From positions 1 to 33,101 of the forward strand of contig JAATWA010000009.1 of assembly GCA_013361095.1 (NCBI GenBank): 33,101 bases of DNA, read 5' to 3'. The notes under the pieces were generated by a model. That model ran no database searches. It had not been told where the DNA came from and worked only from the letters and a program-made list of their open reading frames with translations. The position numbers and the translations under genes were made by a program. This stretch comes from Pseudanabaena biceps (lineage in GTDB: Bacteria; Cyanobacteriota; Cyanobacteriia; Pseudanabaenales; Pseudanabaenaceae). Below are positions 1 through 10,494 of the stretch, piece after piece (within the stretch, counting starts at the first letter, position 1; every line of letters starts with the position of its first letter).

Positions 1-849
1 AACATGGGTACAGAGCTGCCTGTCTCATAGGGTTTGACGTAGATATATGCGCCAAGTCCAATCCTAAGAATCCAGAGGCAACCAGTACCGCAGTTCCCCA
101 AATATCACTGTGTCTAAGTCAATATCGACAAATTCCCATGAAGGCAACAGAATCGGCACTAGCAAAGTAATAATCGTGAGGGCGACGGAGGGATGGCAAC
201 TTGCCAAGCTACTTCAGGAGCGCGACGGGTTTTGGGTTGGACAGCACCGAGGAACACCAATGCAAATAGTCGCATCAAGCCAAAAGCGGTAAATGCCATT
301 GACGAGTAAAGCGATCGCAATTAGCCAAGTGTCACTATTCCAGAAGGTTTCTTCCAACGTAAGAGTGTCCAAAAACCTCCAAAGGGAACCATCGCCACTA
401 ACCCCAGAGAACCGACAATAAAAGCAATTAAAGTTGCAGGCATCCGCGTTTTGATACCGCCATTTCCGTAAGATCTGAGTTATCGTGGTCATCATGACTG
501 CTCCTGCACTTAGAATAGTAATGACTTGCTAAGACCATGACTAAAAAGTAACCCAGAGCTAAGTCGGGTTGCTGCATCCCACAGCGATAAAAACTAAGCC
601 AAGATAAGCGCTAGTGGAATGCGATAGAGCGCGTTTCATATCTATTTGGGCGATCGCTACTAAAGAAGCGCCGATCGCCGTAATTGCGCCCAAAAACACA
701 GTAACTTGAGCGGCGACAGGAAATAATGACAATACAGGCTGAAACTTGATTAGTCATAGGCTCCTGCGCCCACCACTACAGAATTCCGCAAAATTGAAGC
801 GGGGTTGGGTCCCTCCATTGCCTCATCCAGCCAGAGGTGGAGCGGAACT
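1..849. repeat. Terminal direct repeat, left copy (matches 32244-33101)
   Basis: The first 849 bases repeat the last 858 bases in the same orientation, with about nine net bases missing. Both are the ndhF segment that corresponds to about 11880-12738. Direct overlap at the two ends is what a circular or rolling-circle-like sequence yields when opened at an arbitrary point. Confidence 0.9.
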
Positions 850-1571
850 GGGCGCATTACCGAGAGGCCCTGCGATTAGTGCTAATCCTAGCAATGTGCC
901 GAATTGTTGATGCTCCGCAAAATAGGCGATCGTTTCTGGTGCATTTGCCCATGTATTTAGATCGGAGAAGTTGAGACTATCAGTGAGGTTGGAGAGGGTT
1001 ACAACTGCCATCAACAAAAACAAATCACCGACGCTTTGTCCAAAATGCATCTCTTGCCGCCGTCACGATAGGGCTGTGCATACCAAAAGCCCACTAGCAG
1101 ATAAGTCGAGAGGGTCAACATCTCTAACAAAGCATAGCTAAAAAATAAGGAGTCACTAAAAGCAATGCCTGTAAGCGTGCTTCAAAAAAAGCCAATTAGC
1201 GCACAAACATCTGGCGAATCGCCCAATCAGTTTCCAGTGATCCTAGTCCATAAAACGTGTGAAATTAAGCTCATTGTGGCAATCAGTATTGAAGCGGCCT
1301 GCACTGATCGTAGAAATTTCCAAAGAACAAGCCAATACTCAAGGTCAGGGACTGGAACCAAGTAAAACTCAAACTGTTGAGCGGGTAAGCCCAGACTGAT
1401 TTTAAAAGTAAACAGCTATGCACTAGGGCAAGGATCTGTCATTACATGTTTAGGTAAACCGGCAGGACGAGGGCCAGTACGCCGCACTATCCTTAATGAC
1501 CAAGGAAGTGTTAGCCCCGCGCCTAGCAATCCATAGCAAGGAAGTAACCAAGCTGTTGTTTCTAGGTTCAT
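1..1571 (-). pseudogene. ndhF: Frameshifted partial copy of ndhF (left arm)
   Basis: This matches the first 526 or so codons of the intact ndhF at 11159-13033. The start codon lies at 1569-1571 and the other end is cut by the window edge. Numerous one-base indels and substitutions fragment the frame. Recognisable pieces include the segment with residues VGDLFLLMAVVTLSNL. It is probably a poorly corrected copy of the same locus and not a second gene. Confidence 0.85.
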
Positions 1572-1761
1572 AGATTTTACTATAGAGTTTTTACTATGTT
1601 TATCTTAATATCTATTAGATATAGTAAGGGTATGCTGTCCTAAATTGCACTGAGTAATGAAAACTTTTACTATTGGCGTAAGTAGCTAGGCGCAATTAAA
1701 TATAAACACCAAAGAAGCTAGTTCGCCCGCTTCGCGGGCGAACTAGCTTCTTTGTGTGGAA

Positions 1762-2102
1762 TCAATCGCAGTATCATCTGTAGTCGAGTAGCCGATCGCA
1801 GGCTTGTTGATGTCGTTTTTGCCAAGTGGCAGGATTACGAGAAGTTTGCAGCATCGTCAAGTCTACGCCTAGCATTTTTAGTTGTTTATCTATTTCTACT
1901 TGCAAAGATAAATTTTGCGGAGTTACTTCCAACGCAGTATTCACAATTTTTGTTTGAAAAAAAAGTTTGGATCTCTTTCTGCGATCGCTGCCAATCTTTG
2001 ACCAAAGGCGATCGCAAGTTCGTCTTGATTAGATAGTGACGTTTGCAGGGTTACTATTTGGTTTTGTAAATCCCGAACTAGATCTAAATAACTCTGAGAC
2101 AA
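1762..2102 (-). pseudogene. Frameshifted copy of the PatD-like small gene (left arm)
   Basis: This is an inverted copy of 10629-10967, with several indels near its 3' end (around 1763-1790) and further ones inside. The neighbouring stems at 2161-2207 and 2213-2243 are the counterparts of those at 10522-10570 and 10486-10516. Confidence 0.75.
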
Positions 2103-2234
2103 ATTATTATTTCTCCAAAAAGCAAGTGTTTGAACAGCGCTTTGCGCTCAAGCCTGAATCAAGAATTTTTTGAAAGTGTTGCTTTGCAACACTTTCAAAA
2201 AATTCTTACTGTAAAAAATGAGTTGCAGCGCAAC

Positions 2235-4740
2235 TCATTTTTTAAAAACATCCTAAGGCATTAGCATCGGCATAGGTAATCACAGGCAAAATCGCGCCAT
2301 TTTTTGCTCTTGCCAGATCCTTTACTTCCACAATTGGATCGCCAATTTCCCAGCTTTTTTTATTATTTGGATTGGAGAGATTGACCTGTGCAGAAGTTGG
2401 TTTAGCTTCATGCATGGAGTTGTCAGAGTCACGCAGGGGCAGAATTTCACTGCCGCATATTCAGCAACGATCAGATCGTAGGAGATTTAGAGAGCCCACC
2501 CGAACCTGTCACCACAAAACTACCCTGCATAGCATTACGCCTTGCTAGACAACTATTCGCCACGATCGCATCGACTTGCACAAAATTATCCACCGATGAC
2601 ACAAATGTATTTTTAGGAGAAATCTCAAGGGTAGAAATTGCCACATTTCCGCTTAGTCCCAATATCGAGCTAGCGGTAATTTGATTGGGCGCAAAAAATA
2701 GTCCTTGGGTATTGATCAAAATATTGCCTCCATTACCACCAAAGGCATTTGCATTAATTTGACTATCTTCTACACCGAGCAGTAGTCCTGAATTAATCTG
2801 AATATTGCCACTGTTACCATTGCCCTGTGAAGATGCGCTAATGTGGCTGTTGTTGCGTAATAGTAAGCGATCGCTAATTTGCAAACTGATATTACCGCCT
2901 TCACCCAAAATGCTAGAAGCGAGTAGGCTACTTTGCTGATTTAAAAACAAGTTATCAGCAACAATTGTAAATTTCCCGCATTCCCTATTCCTAAATTAGC
3001 GACATTGACAGTTGCTCCATTTTGAATATTGATAATTTTAGAAGTGAGATTGATGTTTCCGCCATCCCCCGTCGTGCCTTGTCGAGCGACTGCCAAAATC
3101 GCACTAGGCAATTGATTACTAGGATCAAGCCCCGATATCTCAAGGCGAATCGCTATTCACAGTTACCGTACCACCATTACCAGAGCCTTGAGTTTCTGTA
3201 GTCAAAACGCCGCCGTTGCTAATGGAGAGGAGAGGTGTTGTGACATTGATGTTGCCAGCACTAGCATTACTGCGAGTCGTAGTAAAAATCCCTCCTGAAA
3301 TCACAATATTTTGAGTAGAGAAAATAGGCTGGTTGCCCACTATCTCTAGCGATCGCGTGGCATTGATCAAAATATCTCCACCAACTTTTCCCAAACCTAA
3401 ACTGGACGAAGAAATAGCCGCATTATTCTGGATGAACAATTTTTCCTGTTTGAATTTCAATATCACCCGACAATCCCGTTGCTGTCGCCGCTGTACCGCT
3501 AAAAATCGCACCTGCATCAAGGGTTAATGATTGCGGGACTGTAATCTCAATATTTCCCTGCTCTTCCATTTTGCAGAATAGAAGGACACAATAAAAGAGC
3601 TATTACTTACATTTAGATTAGGTGCATTAAGTTGAATATCGCCGCCATTGCTAGTTCCTGCACCAAAACTAATCAATCCATTGATTTCAGCAAGATTAGG
3701 ACTATTAGAAGTTAATTCCAATACGGACTGAGCATAGTTATTGGAGCCAACTAACTCGATTAGTTGCTGCGCTTGGATAGAAATTTTGCCACTAAACTGC
3801 TCTCCTAATGAAGAAGATAAAACTAGCCATTGTTCAATAGGCTAACCTGATCGCCCACGATCTGGATATCACCCTGCTGTAACCCGATGTTATTGACGCT
3901 GGCTTCCCCTGATATTTTGACATTACCGAATTGAGAAACATTGGGATAGGCGATCGCAAATTTCTGACCATTGGCAATTAAGCTCACTTCGCCGCTACGC
4001 ACTCCCCCTAGTTCTATAGCACCGCCCAATACAAATAGAGAACCTTGATTTTCAAGATTAACGGCACTGCCAATCAGGGCAATTGTGCTATTGGGAGACA
4101 AGATCAAGCCCGCAGGCTTACGGATTACTTGGGTAACTTCCAAAGGTAAGGGTAGAGGAGTGAGCGGTTCTGATTGCGATCGTACCGTAATTCCTCCTGC
4201 GTTTACACCCGAATTTGTCCCAAATCCTAACCCCACAGGAATGCTCGAAGTCAATAATGCTGAAGACTCAGGATTATTGGTGCTAAAGGTCGTGCCATCG
4301 GCAAAACGAAGCTGATCGCTAGTGCTGACATATAGTGATCCTGCGATCGCTAGGCTAGAATTTTCACCAAAGAGAACTCCATTCGGATTTAATAAAAATA
4401 AATTTGCATTACCTAATACCCCCAACCTTCCCAAAATATTCGATGGATTAGCTCCTGTCACCCTTGCAAAAATATTGCTAACACTAGCAGGATTACTAAA
4501 ATAAAGCCCACGATCGCTAGCAACATTTAGTTCTAAAAAACTATGAAATAGATTCGCTCCCCTCAAAGTTCCCGCTTGCACTAGATCACTGGACAGCCCT
4601 TGAATTATCAAGTTTGGAATAACTTGTGTGCCTGTAGTCTGATCAGGAAGAATCTGTGCCAAAACATGATCAGCAATCAGCAGGTTTGCTAAGCTCAGTA
4701 CAGATAAAGTTTTGAGACAATCTTGAAAAGAGATAAACAT
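2235..4740 (-). pseudogene. Frameshifted copy of the TPS exoprotein gene (left arm)
   Basis: This is an inverted copy of the intact gene at 7990-10494. The first 304 or so codons, read leftward from 4740, are intact, and a one-base deletion near 3826 then breaks the frame. Further indels split the rest into pieces around 3524-3721, 3140-3520 and 2471-2950. The signal peptide and TPS domain are the same as in the middle copy. Confidence 0.85.
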
Positions 4741-4901
4741 GTTTAGGGTTCTATTACAAAGGCTCCAAGGAATTTTTTAAAAGGCTGGCTTCGCCAGCCT
4801 TTTAAAAAATTCCTTGGGTTTGACGATAGCTCAGAGCGCTGTGAAGCTTTGCGGTATAATTGCTTCGCGCCTTCTTTGATCATTAAACCATACTCAAATT
4901 C

Positions 4902-6350
4902 ATGACCCTTCGCATTTACAACACACTCACCAGACGCAAAGAAGAATTTATTCCCCTCGAATCAGGGATTGTGAAAATGTATGTGTGTGGTGTGACTGTA
5001 TATAACTATTGCCATTTGGGTCACGCCAGAGCTTATGTAGTGTGGGACATGATTCGGCGCTATTTAGCGACCAAATATCAAGTTAAGTATGTTCAAAATA
5101 TTACGGATATAGACGACAAGATCTTAAAAAAGGCGCAGGAAAATAATACAACCATGCAGGCGATCGCTGAGCAATATATCGCCAGTTACGATGAAGATAT
5201 GGCAAAGCTAAATATTGCTAAAGCCGATGAATATCCCCGCGCAACGGAATCAATTCCCGAAATTATTGAACTGATTCAGCAGTTGTTGATCTGGATTATG
5301 CCTATGCATCGGGCGGTGATGTGTATTATGCCGTGCAGAAGTTCCCTAGCTATGGCAAGCTCTCAGGGCGCAAGCTAGAAGATATGCAGGCAGGCGCAAG
5401 TGGTCGTGTGGACGAGCAGGAAGAACAAAAGCGCTATCCCTTTGACTTTGCCCTTTGGAAAGCCGCCAAGCCTAACGAACCTTTTGGCAATCACCTTGGG
5501 GAAATGGTAGACCTGGTTGGCATATTGAATGCTCGGCAATGGTGCGATCGCATTTGGGGGAAACCATTGATATTCATGCGGGAGGCATCGATTTACAATT
5601 TCCGCACCATGAGAATGAAATAGCCCAATCGGAAGCTGCCTATGTCAAGCATTAGCGCAATTTTGGATGCACAATGGCTTTGTGAATATTGACGGCGAAA
5701 AGATGTCGAAGTCACTCAATAACTTCACCACAATTCGTGATTTAGTGGCTCATTTTGATCCAATGGCAATTCGTCTATTCATTTTGCAAGCGCAATATCG
5801 CCAACCGATTGACTTTACAGAAGAAGCAATTAATGCAGCAACTAAAGGCTGGGAAACCATTCGTGATGGCATATTATTTGCAGCAGATTTTGGAGAGAAG
5901 TTTGGATGGTCAAATCGAGAATATCATCCCGCTCCAGAGATAATTCAGGCGATCGCTAGTTTTGAAGAAGCGATGGCTGATGATTTTAATACCTCTGTGG
6001 CGATGTCCTATGTATTTGAGATTGCCAAGAAATTACGCTCAGAGCGAAATTCTCTATCCCATGCAGGAAAAACAGTTGCCATTTCTGACGTTCTCTTTCA
6101 AGATTGGCAAGCTTTGAGCTATATGACTAATGTTTTGGGCTTTACGGCGAATGTGAGCGATCGCCAAGTCACGCAAGAAAGCATCAGTGAAGTAGAAATT
6201 GAATCATTAATTCAGCAAAGAATTGAGGCAAAGAAGGCAAAAAACTATCAAGAAGGCGATCGTATCCGCGATAGTCTCAAAGCCAAGGGAATTACGCTAG
6301 TTGATCAAAAAGATGGCACTACGCGATGGTTTAAAAACATAAAAGCCTAG
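4902..6350 (+). pseudogene. cysS: Frameshifted copy of cysS (left arm)
   Basis: This is an inverted copy of 6386-7828. Three one-base deletions (near 5285, 5484 and 5651) throw the frame and together restore it. A compensating pair of indels at 5919-5936 changes about eight residues relative to the middle copy. An extra T near 6331 changes the C-terminus from RWLKT to RWFKNIKA. At one site the middle copy has the family's usual AMDDDFNT where this copy has AMADDFNT, so the middle copy is the better reading there. Confidence 0.85.
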
Positions 6351-6395
6351 TAATGGCGGCGCGAAGTGCCGCCATTACTAGGCTTTTATGTTTTT
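6333..6395. terminator. cysS 3' stem-loop and left fold axis
   Basis: Two perfect 28-base arms (6333-6360 and 6368-6395) enclose the asymmetric loop GCGAAGT. The GC-rich core next to the loop and AT-rich foot match other spacer hairpins in this DNA, so it is plausibly the native terminator of cysS, whose stop lies at 6386-6388 inside the stem. It is also where the window turns back on itself, and complementarity continues outward for the whole arm. How much of the stem is native cannot be told from this copy alone. Confidence 0.7.
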
Positions 6396-7828
6396 AACCA
6401 TCGCGTAGTGCCATCTTTTTGATCAACTAGCGTAATTCCCTTGGCTTTGAGACTATCGCGGATACGATCGCCTTCTTGATAGTTTTTTGCCTTCTTTGCC
6501 TCAATTCTTTGCTGAATTAATGATTCAATTTCTACTTCACTGATGCTTTCTTGCGTGACTTGGCGATCGCTCACATTCGCCGTAAAGCCCAAAACATTAG
6601 TCATATAGCTCAAAGCTTGCCAATCTTGAAAGAGAACGTCAGAAATGGCAACTGTTTTTCCTGCATGGGATAGAGAATTTCGCTCTGAGCGTAATTTCTT
6701 GGCAATCTCAAATACATAGGACATCGCCACAGAGGTATTAAAATCATCATCCATCGCTTCTTCAAAACTAGCGATCGCCTGAATTATCTCTGAGCGGGAT
6801 GATATTTCTAGATTTGACCATCCAAACTTCTCTCCAAAATCTGCTGCAAATAATATGCCATCACGAATGGTTTCCCAGCCTTTAGTTGCTGCATTAATTG
6901 CTTCTTCTGTAAAGTCAATCGGTTGGCGATATTGCGCTTGCAAAATGAATAGACGAATTGCCATTGGATCAAAATGAGCCACTAAATCACGAATTGTGGT
7001 GAAGTTATTGAGTGACTTCGACATCTTTTCGCCGTCAATATTCACAAAGCCATTGTGCATCCAAAATTGCGCTAATGGCTTGACATAGGCAGCTTCCGAT
7101 TGGGCTATTTCATTCTCATGGTGCGGAAATTGTAAATCGATGCCTCCCGCATGAATATCAATGGTTTCCCCCAAATGCGATCGCACCATTGCCGAGCATT
7201 CAATATGCCAACCAGGTCTACCATTTCCCCAAGGTGATTGCCAAAAAGGTTCGTTAGGCTTGGCGGCTTTCCAAAGGGCAAAGTCAAAGGGATAGCGCTT
7301 TTGTTCTTCCTGCTCGTCCACACGACCACTTGCGCCTGCCTGCATATCTTCTAGCTTGCGCCCTGAGAGCTTGCCATAGCTAGGGAACTTCTGCACGGCA
7401 TAATACACATCACCGCCCGATGCATAGGCATAATCCAGATCAACCAACTGCTGAATCAGTTCAATAATTTCGGGAATTGATTCCGTTGCGCGGGGATATT
7501 CATCGGCTTTAGCAATATTTAGCTTTGCCATATCTTCATCGTAACTGGCGATATATTGCTCAGCGATCGCCTGCATGGTTGTATTATTTTCCTGCGCCTT
7601 TTTTAAGATCTTGTCGTCTATATCCGTAATATTTTGAACATACTTAACTTGATATTTGGTCGCTAAATAGCGCCGAATCATGTCCCACACTACATAAGCT
7701 CTGGCGTGACCCAAATGGCAATAGTTATATACAGTCACACCACACACATACATTTTCACAATCCCTGATTCGAGGGGAATAAATTCTTCTTTGCGTCTGG
7801 TGAGTGTGTTGTAAATGCGAAGGGTCAT
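6386..7828 (-). CDS. cysS: Cysteinyl-tRNA synthetase
   Basis: This cytoplasmic class I aminoacyl-tRNA synthetase charges tRNA-Cys with cysteine using ATP. The 480-residue length is normal for the family. The N-terminus has the conserved YVCGVTVY segment (C29 is an expected zinc ligand), followed by the HIGH-type motif HLGH at 38-41. The KMSKS signature is present as GEKMSKSLNN, and AMDDDFNT marks the helical region after the catalytic core. It is transcribed away from the divergent exoprotein gene. The stop lies within the stem at 6333-6395. Residues around the segment at 6791-6820 differ from the left-arm copy by a pair of compensating indels, so that short peptide is uncertain. Identification is firm. 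Confidence 0.97.
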   Translation of the reverse strand: MTLRIYNTLTRRKEEFIPLESGIVKMYVCGVTVYNYCHLGHARAYVVWDMIRRYLATKYQVKYVQNITDIDDKILKKAQENNTTMQAIAEQYIASYDEDMAKLNIAKADEYPRATESIPEIIELIQQLVDLDYAYASGGDVYYAVQKFPSYGKLSGRKLEDMQAGASGRVDEQEEQKRYPFDFALWKAAKPNEPFWQSPWGNGRPGWHIECSAMVRSHLGETIDIHAGGIDLQFPHHENEIAQSEAAYVKPLAQFWMHNGFVNIDGEKMSKSLNNFTTIRDLVAHFDPMAIRLFILQAQYRQPIDFTEEAINAATKGWETIRDGILFAADFGEKFGWSNLEISSRSEIIQAIASFEEAMDDDFNTSVAMSYVFEIAKKLRSERNSLSHAGKTVAISDVLFQDWQALSYMTNVLGFTANVSDRQVTQESISEVEIESLIQQRIEAKKAKNYQEGDRIRDSLKAKGITLVDQKDGTTRWLKT

Positions 7829-7869
7829 GAATTTGAGTATGGTTTAATGATCAAAGAAGGCGCGAAGCA

Positions 7870-7875
7870 ATTATA
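7870..7875 (-). promoter_or_regulatory. Candidate -10 element for cysS
   Basis: On the minus strand this reads TATAAT, about 42 bases before the cysS start at 7828. No good -35 hexamer sits at 16-18 bases upstream, so the call rests on the -10 box alone. Confidence 0.35.
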
Positions 7876-7912
7876 CCGCAAAGCTTCACAGCGCTCTGAG
7901 CTATCGTCAAAC

Positions 7913-7965
7913 CCAAGGAATTTTTTAAAAGGCTGGCGAAGCCAGCCTTTTAAAAAATTCCTTGG
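7913..7965. repeat. Perfect 25-bp-arm hairpin in the cysS/TPS divergent spacer
   Basis: Arms 7913-7937 and 7941-7965 are perfectly complementary around a GAA loop, with the GC-rich core GGCTGGC/GCCAGCC next to the loop and AT-rich stretches outside it. It lies upstream of both flanking genes (starts at 7828 and 7990), so it is not a terminator for either. It could act in the 5' leader of the TPS gene or be a mobile or repetitive palindrome. The left-arm copy is at about 4765-4818. Confidence 0.85.
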
Positions 7966-7989
7966 AGCCTTTGTAATAGAACCCTAAAC

Positions 7990-10494
7990 ATGTTTATCTC
8001 TTTTCAAGATTGTCTCAAAACTTTATCTGTACTGAGCTTAGCAAACCTGCTGATTGCTGATCATGTTTTGGCACAGATTCTTCCTGATCAGACTACAGGC
8101 ACACAAGTTATTCCAAACTTGATAATTCAAGGGCTGTCCAGTGATCTAGTGCAAGCGGGAACTTTGAGGGGAGCGAATCTATTTCATAGTTTTTTAGAAC
8201 TAAATGTTGCTAGCGATCGTGGGCTTTATTTTAGTAATCCTGCTAGTGTTAGCAATATTTTTGCAAGGGTGACAGGAGCTAATCCATCGAATATTTTGGG
8301 AAGGTTGGGGGTATTAGGTAATGCAAATTTATTTTTATTAAATCCGAATGGAGTTCTCTTTGGTGAAAATTCTAGCCTAGCGATCGCAGGATCACTATAT
8401 GTCAGCACTAGCGATCAGCTTCGTTTTGCCGATGGCACGACCTTTAGCACCAATAATCCTGAGTCTTCAGCATTATTGACTTCGAGCATTCCTGTGGGGT
8501 TAGGATTTGGGACAAATTCGGGTGTAAACGCAGGAGGAATTACGGTACGATCGCAATCAGAACCGCTCACTCCTCTACCCTTACCTTTGGAAGTTACCCA
8601 AGTAATCCGTAAGCCTGCGGGCTTGATCTTGTCTCCCAATAGCACAATTGCCCTGATTGGCAGTGCCGTTAATCTTGAAAATCAAGGTTCTCTATTTGTA
8701 TTGGGCGGTGCTATAGAACTAGGGGGAGTGCGTAGCGGCGAAGTGAGCTTAATTGCCAATGGTCAGAAATTTGCGATCGCCTATCCCAATGTTTCTCAAT
8801 TCGGTAATGTCAAAATATCAGGGGAAGCCAGCGTCAATAACATCGGGTTACAGCAGGGTGATATCCAGATCGTGGGCGATCAGGTTAGCCTATTGAACAA
8901 TGGGCTAGTTTTATCTTCTTCATTAGGAGAGCAGTTTAGTGGCAAAATTTCTATCCAAGCGCAGCAACTAATCGAGTTAGTTGGCTCCAATAACTATGCT
9001 CAGTCCGTATTGGAATTAACTTCTAATAGTCCTAATCTTGCTGAAATCAATGGATTGATTAGTTTTGGTGCAGGAACTAGCAATGGCGGCGATATTCAAC
9101 TTAATGCACCTAATCTAAATGTAAGTAATAGCTCTTTTATTGTGTCTTCTATTCTGCAAAATGGAAGAGCAGGAAATATTGAGATTACAGTCCCGCAATC
9201 ATTAACCCTTGATGCAGGTGCGATTTTTAGCGGTACAGCGGCGACAGCAACGGGATTGTCGGGTGATATTGAAATTCAAACAGGAAAATTGTTCATCCAG
9301 AATAATGCGGCTATTTCTTCGTCCAGTTTAGGTTTGGGAAAAGTTGGTGGAGATATTTTGATCAATGCCACGCGATCGCTAGAGATAGTGGGCAACCAGC
9401 CTATTTTCTCTACTCAAAATATTGTGATTTCAGGAGGGATTTTTACTACGACTCGCAGTAATGCTAGTGCTGGCAACATCAATGTCACAACACCTCTCCT
9501 CTCCATTAGCAACGGCGGCGTTTTGACTACAGAAACTCAAGGCTCTGGTAATGGTGGTACGGTAACTGTGAATAGCGATCGCCTTGAGATATCGGGGCTT
9601 GATCCTAGTAATCAATTGCCTAGTGCGATTTTGGCAGTCGCTCGACAAGGCACGACGGGGGATGGCGGAAACATCAATCTCACTTCTAAAATTATCAATA
9701 TTCAAAATGGAGCAACTGTCAATGTCGCTAATTTAGGAATAGGGAATGCGGGAAATTTACAAATTGTTGCTGATAACTTGTTTTTAAATCAGCAAAGTAG
9801 CCTACTCGCTTCTAGCATTTTGGGTGAAGGCGGTAATATCAGTTTGCAAATTAGCGATCGCTTACTATTACGCAACAACAGCCACATTAGCGCATCTTCA
9901 CAGGGCAATGGTAACAGTGGCAATATTCAGATTAATTCAGGACTACTGCTCGGTGTAGAAGATAGTCAAATTAATGCAAATGCCTTTGGTGGTAATGGAG
10001 GCAATATTTTGATCAATACCCAAGGACTATTTTTTGCGCCCAATCAAATTACCGCTAGCTCGATATTGGGACTAAGCGGAAATGTGGCAATTTCTACCCT
10101 TGAGATTTCTCCTAAAAATACATTTGTGTCATCGGTGGATAATTTTGTGCAAGTCGATGCGATCGTGGCGAATAGTTGTCTAGCAAGGCGTAATGCTATG
10201 CAGGGTAGTTTTGTGGTGACAGGTTCGGGTGGGCTCTCTAAATCTCCCTACGATCTGATCGTTGCTGAATATGCGGCAAGTGAAATTCTGCCCCTGCGTG
10301 ACTCTGACAACTCCATGCATGAAGCTAAACCAACTTCTGCACAGGTCAATCTCTCCAATCCAAATAATAAAAAAAGCTGGGAAATTGGCGATCCAATTGT
10401 GGAAGTAAAGGATCTGGCAAGAGCAAAAAATGGCGCGATTTTGCCTGTGATTACCTATGCCGATGCTAATGCCTTAGGATGTTTTAAAAAATGA
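7990..10494 (+). CDS. Two-partner-secretion exoprotein (filamentous haemagglutinin N-terminal domain family)
   Basis: This 834-residue protein is predicted to be exported and surface-exposed or released. Residues 1-28 look like a signal peptide ending VLA. The TPS (haemagglutination-activity) domain follows, with the hallmark NPNGVLFG at 118-125, which normally guides export through a TpsB outer-membrane pore. The middle is rich in G, N, S and I in short irregular repeats such as GGDI and AGNI, typical of a right-handed beta-helix. Near the C-terminus CLARRNAMQGSFVVTGSGGL (C730) resembles the conserved tail of cyanobacterial relatives, and a second cysteine, C831, is near the end. No TpsB gene is in the window. 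The ligand or role is unknown. The TGA stop lies inside the terminator stem at 10486-10516. Confidence 0.9.
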   Translation: MFISFQDCLKTLSVLSLANLLIADHVLAQILPDQTTGTQVIPNLIIQGLSSDLVQAGTLRGANLFHSFLELNVASDRGLYFSNPASVSNIFARVTGANPSNILGRLGVLGNANLFLLNPNGVLFGENSSLAIAGSLYVSTSDQLRFADGTTFSTNNPESSALLTSSIPVGLGFGTNSGVNAGGITVRSQSEPLTPLPLPLEVTQVIRKPAGLILSPNSTIALIGSAVNLENQGSLFVLGGAIELGGVRSGEVSLIANGQKFAIAYPNVSQFGNVKISGEASVNNIGLQQGDIQIVGDQVSLLNNGLVLSSSLGEQFSGKISIQAQQLIELVGSNNYAQSVLELTSNSPNLAEINGLISFGAGTSNGGDIQLNAPNLNVSNSSFIVSSILQNGRAGNIEITVPQSLTLDAGAIFSGTAATATGLSGDIEIQTGKLFIQNNAAISSSSLGLGKVGGDILINATRSLEIVGNQPIFSTQNIVISGGIFTTTRSNASAGNINVTTPLLSISNGGVLTTETQGSGNGGTVTVNSDRLEISGLDPSNQLPSAILAVARQGTTGDGGNINLTSKIINIQNGATVNVANLGIGNAGNLQIVADNLFLNQQSSLLASSILGEGGNISLQISDRLLLRNNSHISASSQGNGNSGNIQINSGLLLGVEDSQINANAFGGNGGNILINTQGLFFAPNQITASSILGLSGNVAISTLEISPKNTFVSSVDNFVQVDAIVANSCLARRNAMQGSFVVTGSGGLSKSPYDLIVAEYAASEILPLRDSDNSMHEAKPTSAQVNLSNPNNKKSWEIGDPIVEVKDLARAKNGAILPVITYADANALGCFKK

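Larger units (their letters stand above)
1..6363. repeat. Left inverted arm (low-quality copy of 6364-12738)
   Basis: Read on the minus strand, this stretch repeats the order cysS, TPS exoprotein, PatD-like, ndhF found in 6364-12738. Base 1 pairs with about 12738 and the axis lies at about 6364. The copy differs from the middle unit mainly by one-base losses or gains, many in homopolymers, and by a few substitutions, so all its reading frames are broken. That pattern fits uncorrected long-read sequence better than evolved divergence. The genes listed in this arm should not be counted as real duplicates or pseudogenes until the structure is verified. Confidence 0.93.

Noticed and set aside
823..1050. 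Separate small membrane protein genes in the left arm
   Set aside because: These pieces are fragments of the frameshifted ndhF copy and match residues of the intact protein.
6361..6367. Sequencing adapter remnant at the fold axes
   Set aside because: Both loops (6361-6367 and 22487-22492) are only 6-7 bases. I saw no sequence resembling a known hairpin adapter, so simple adapter read-through is not directly supported.
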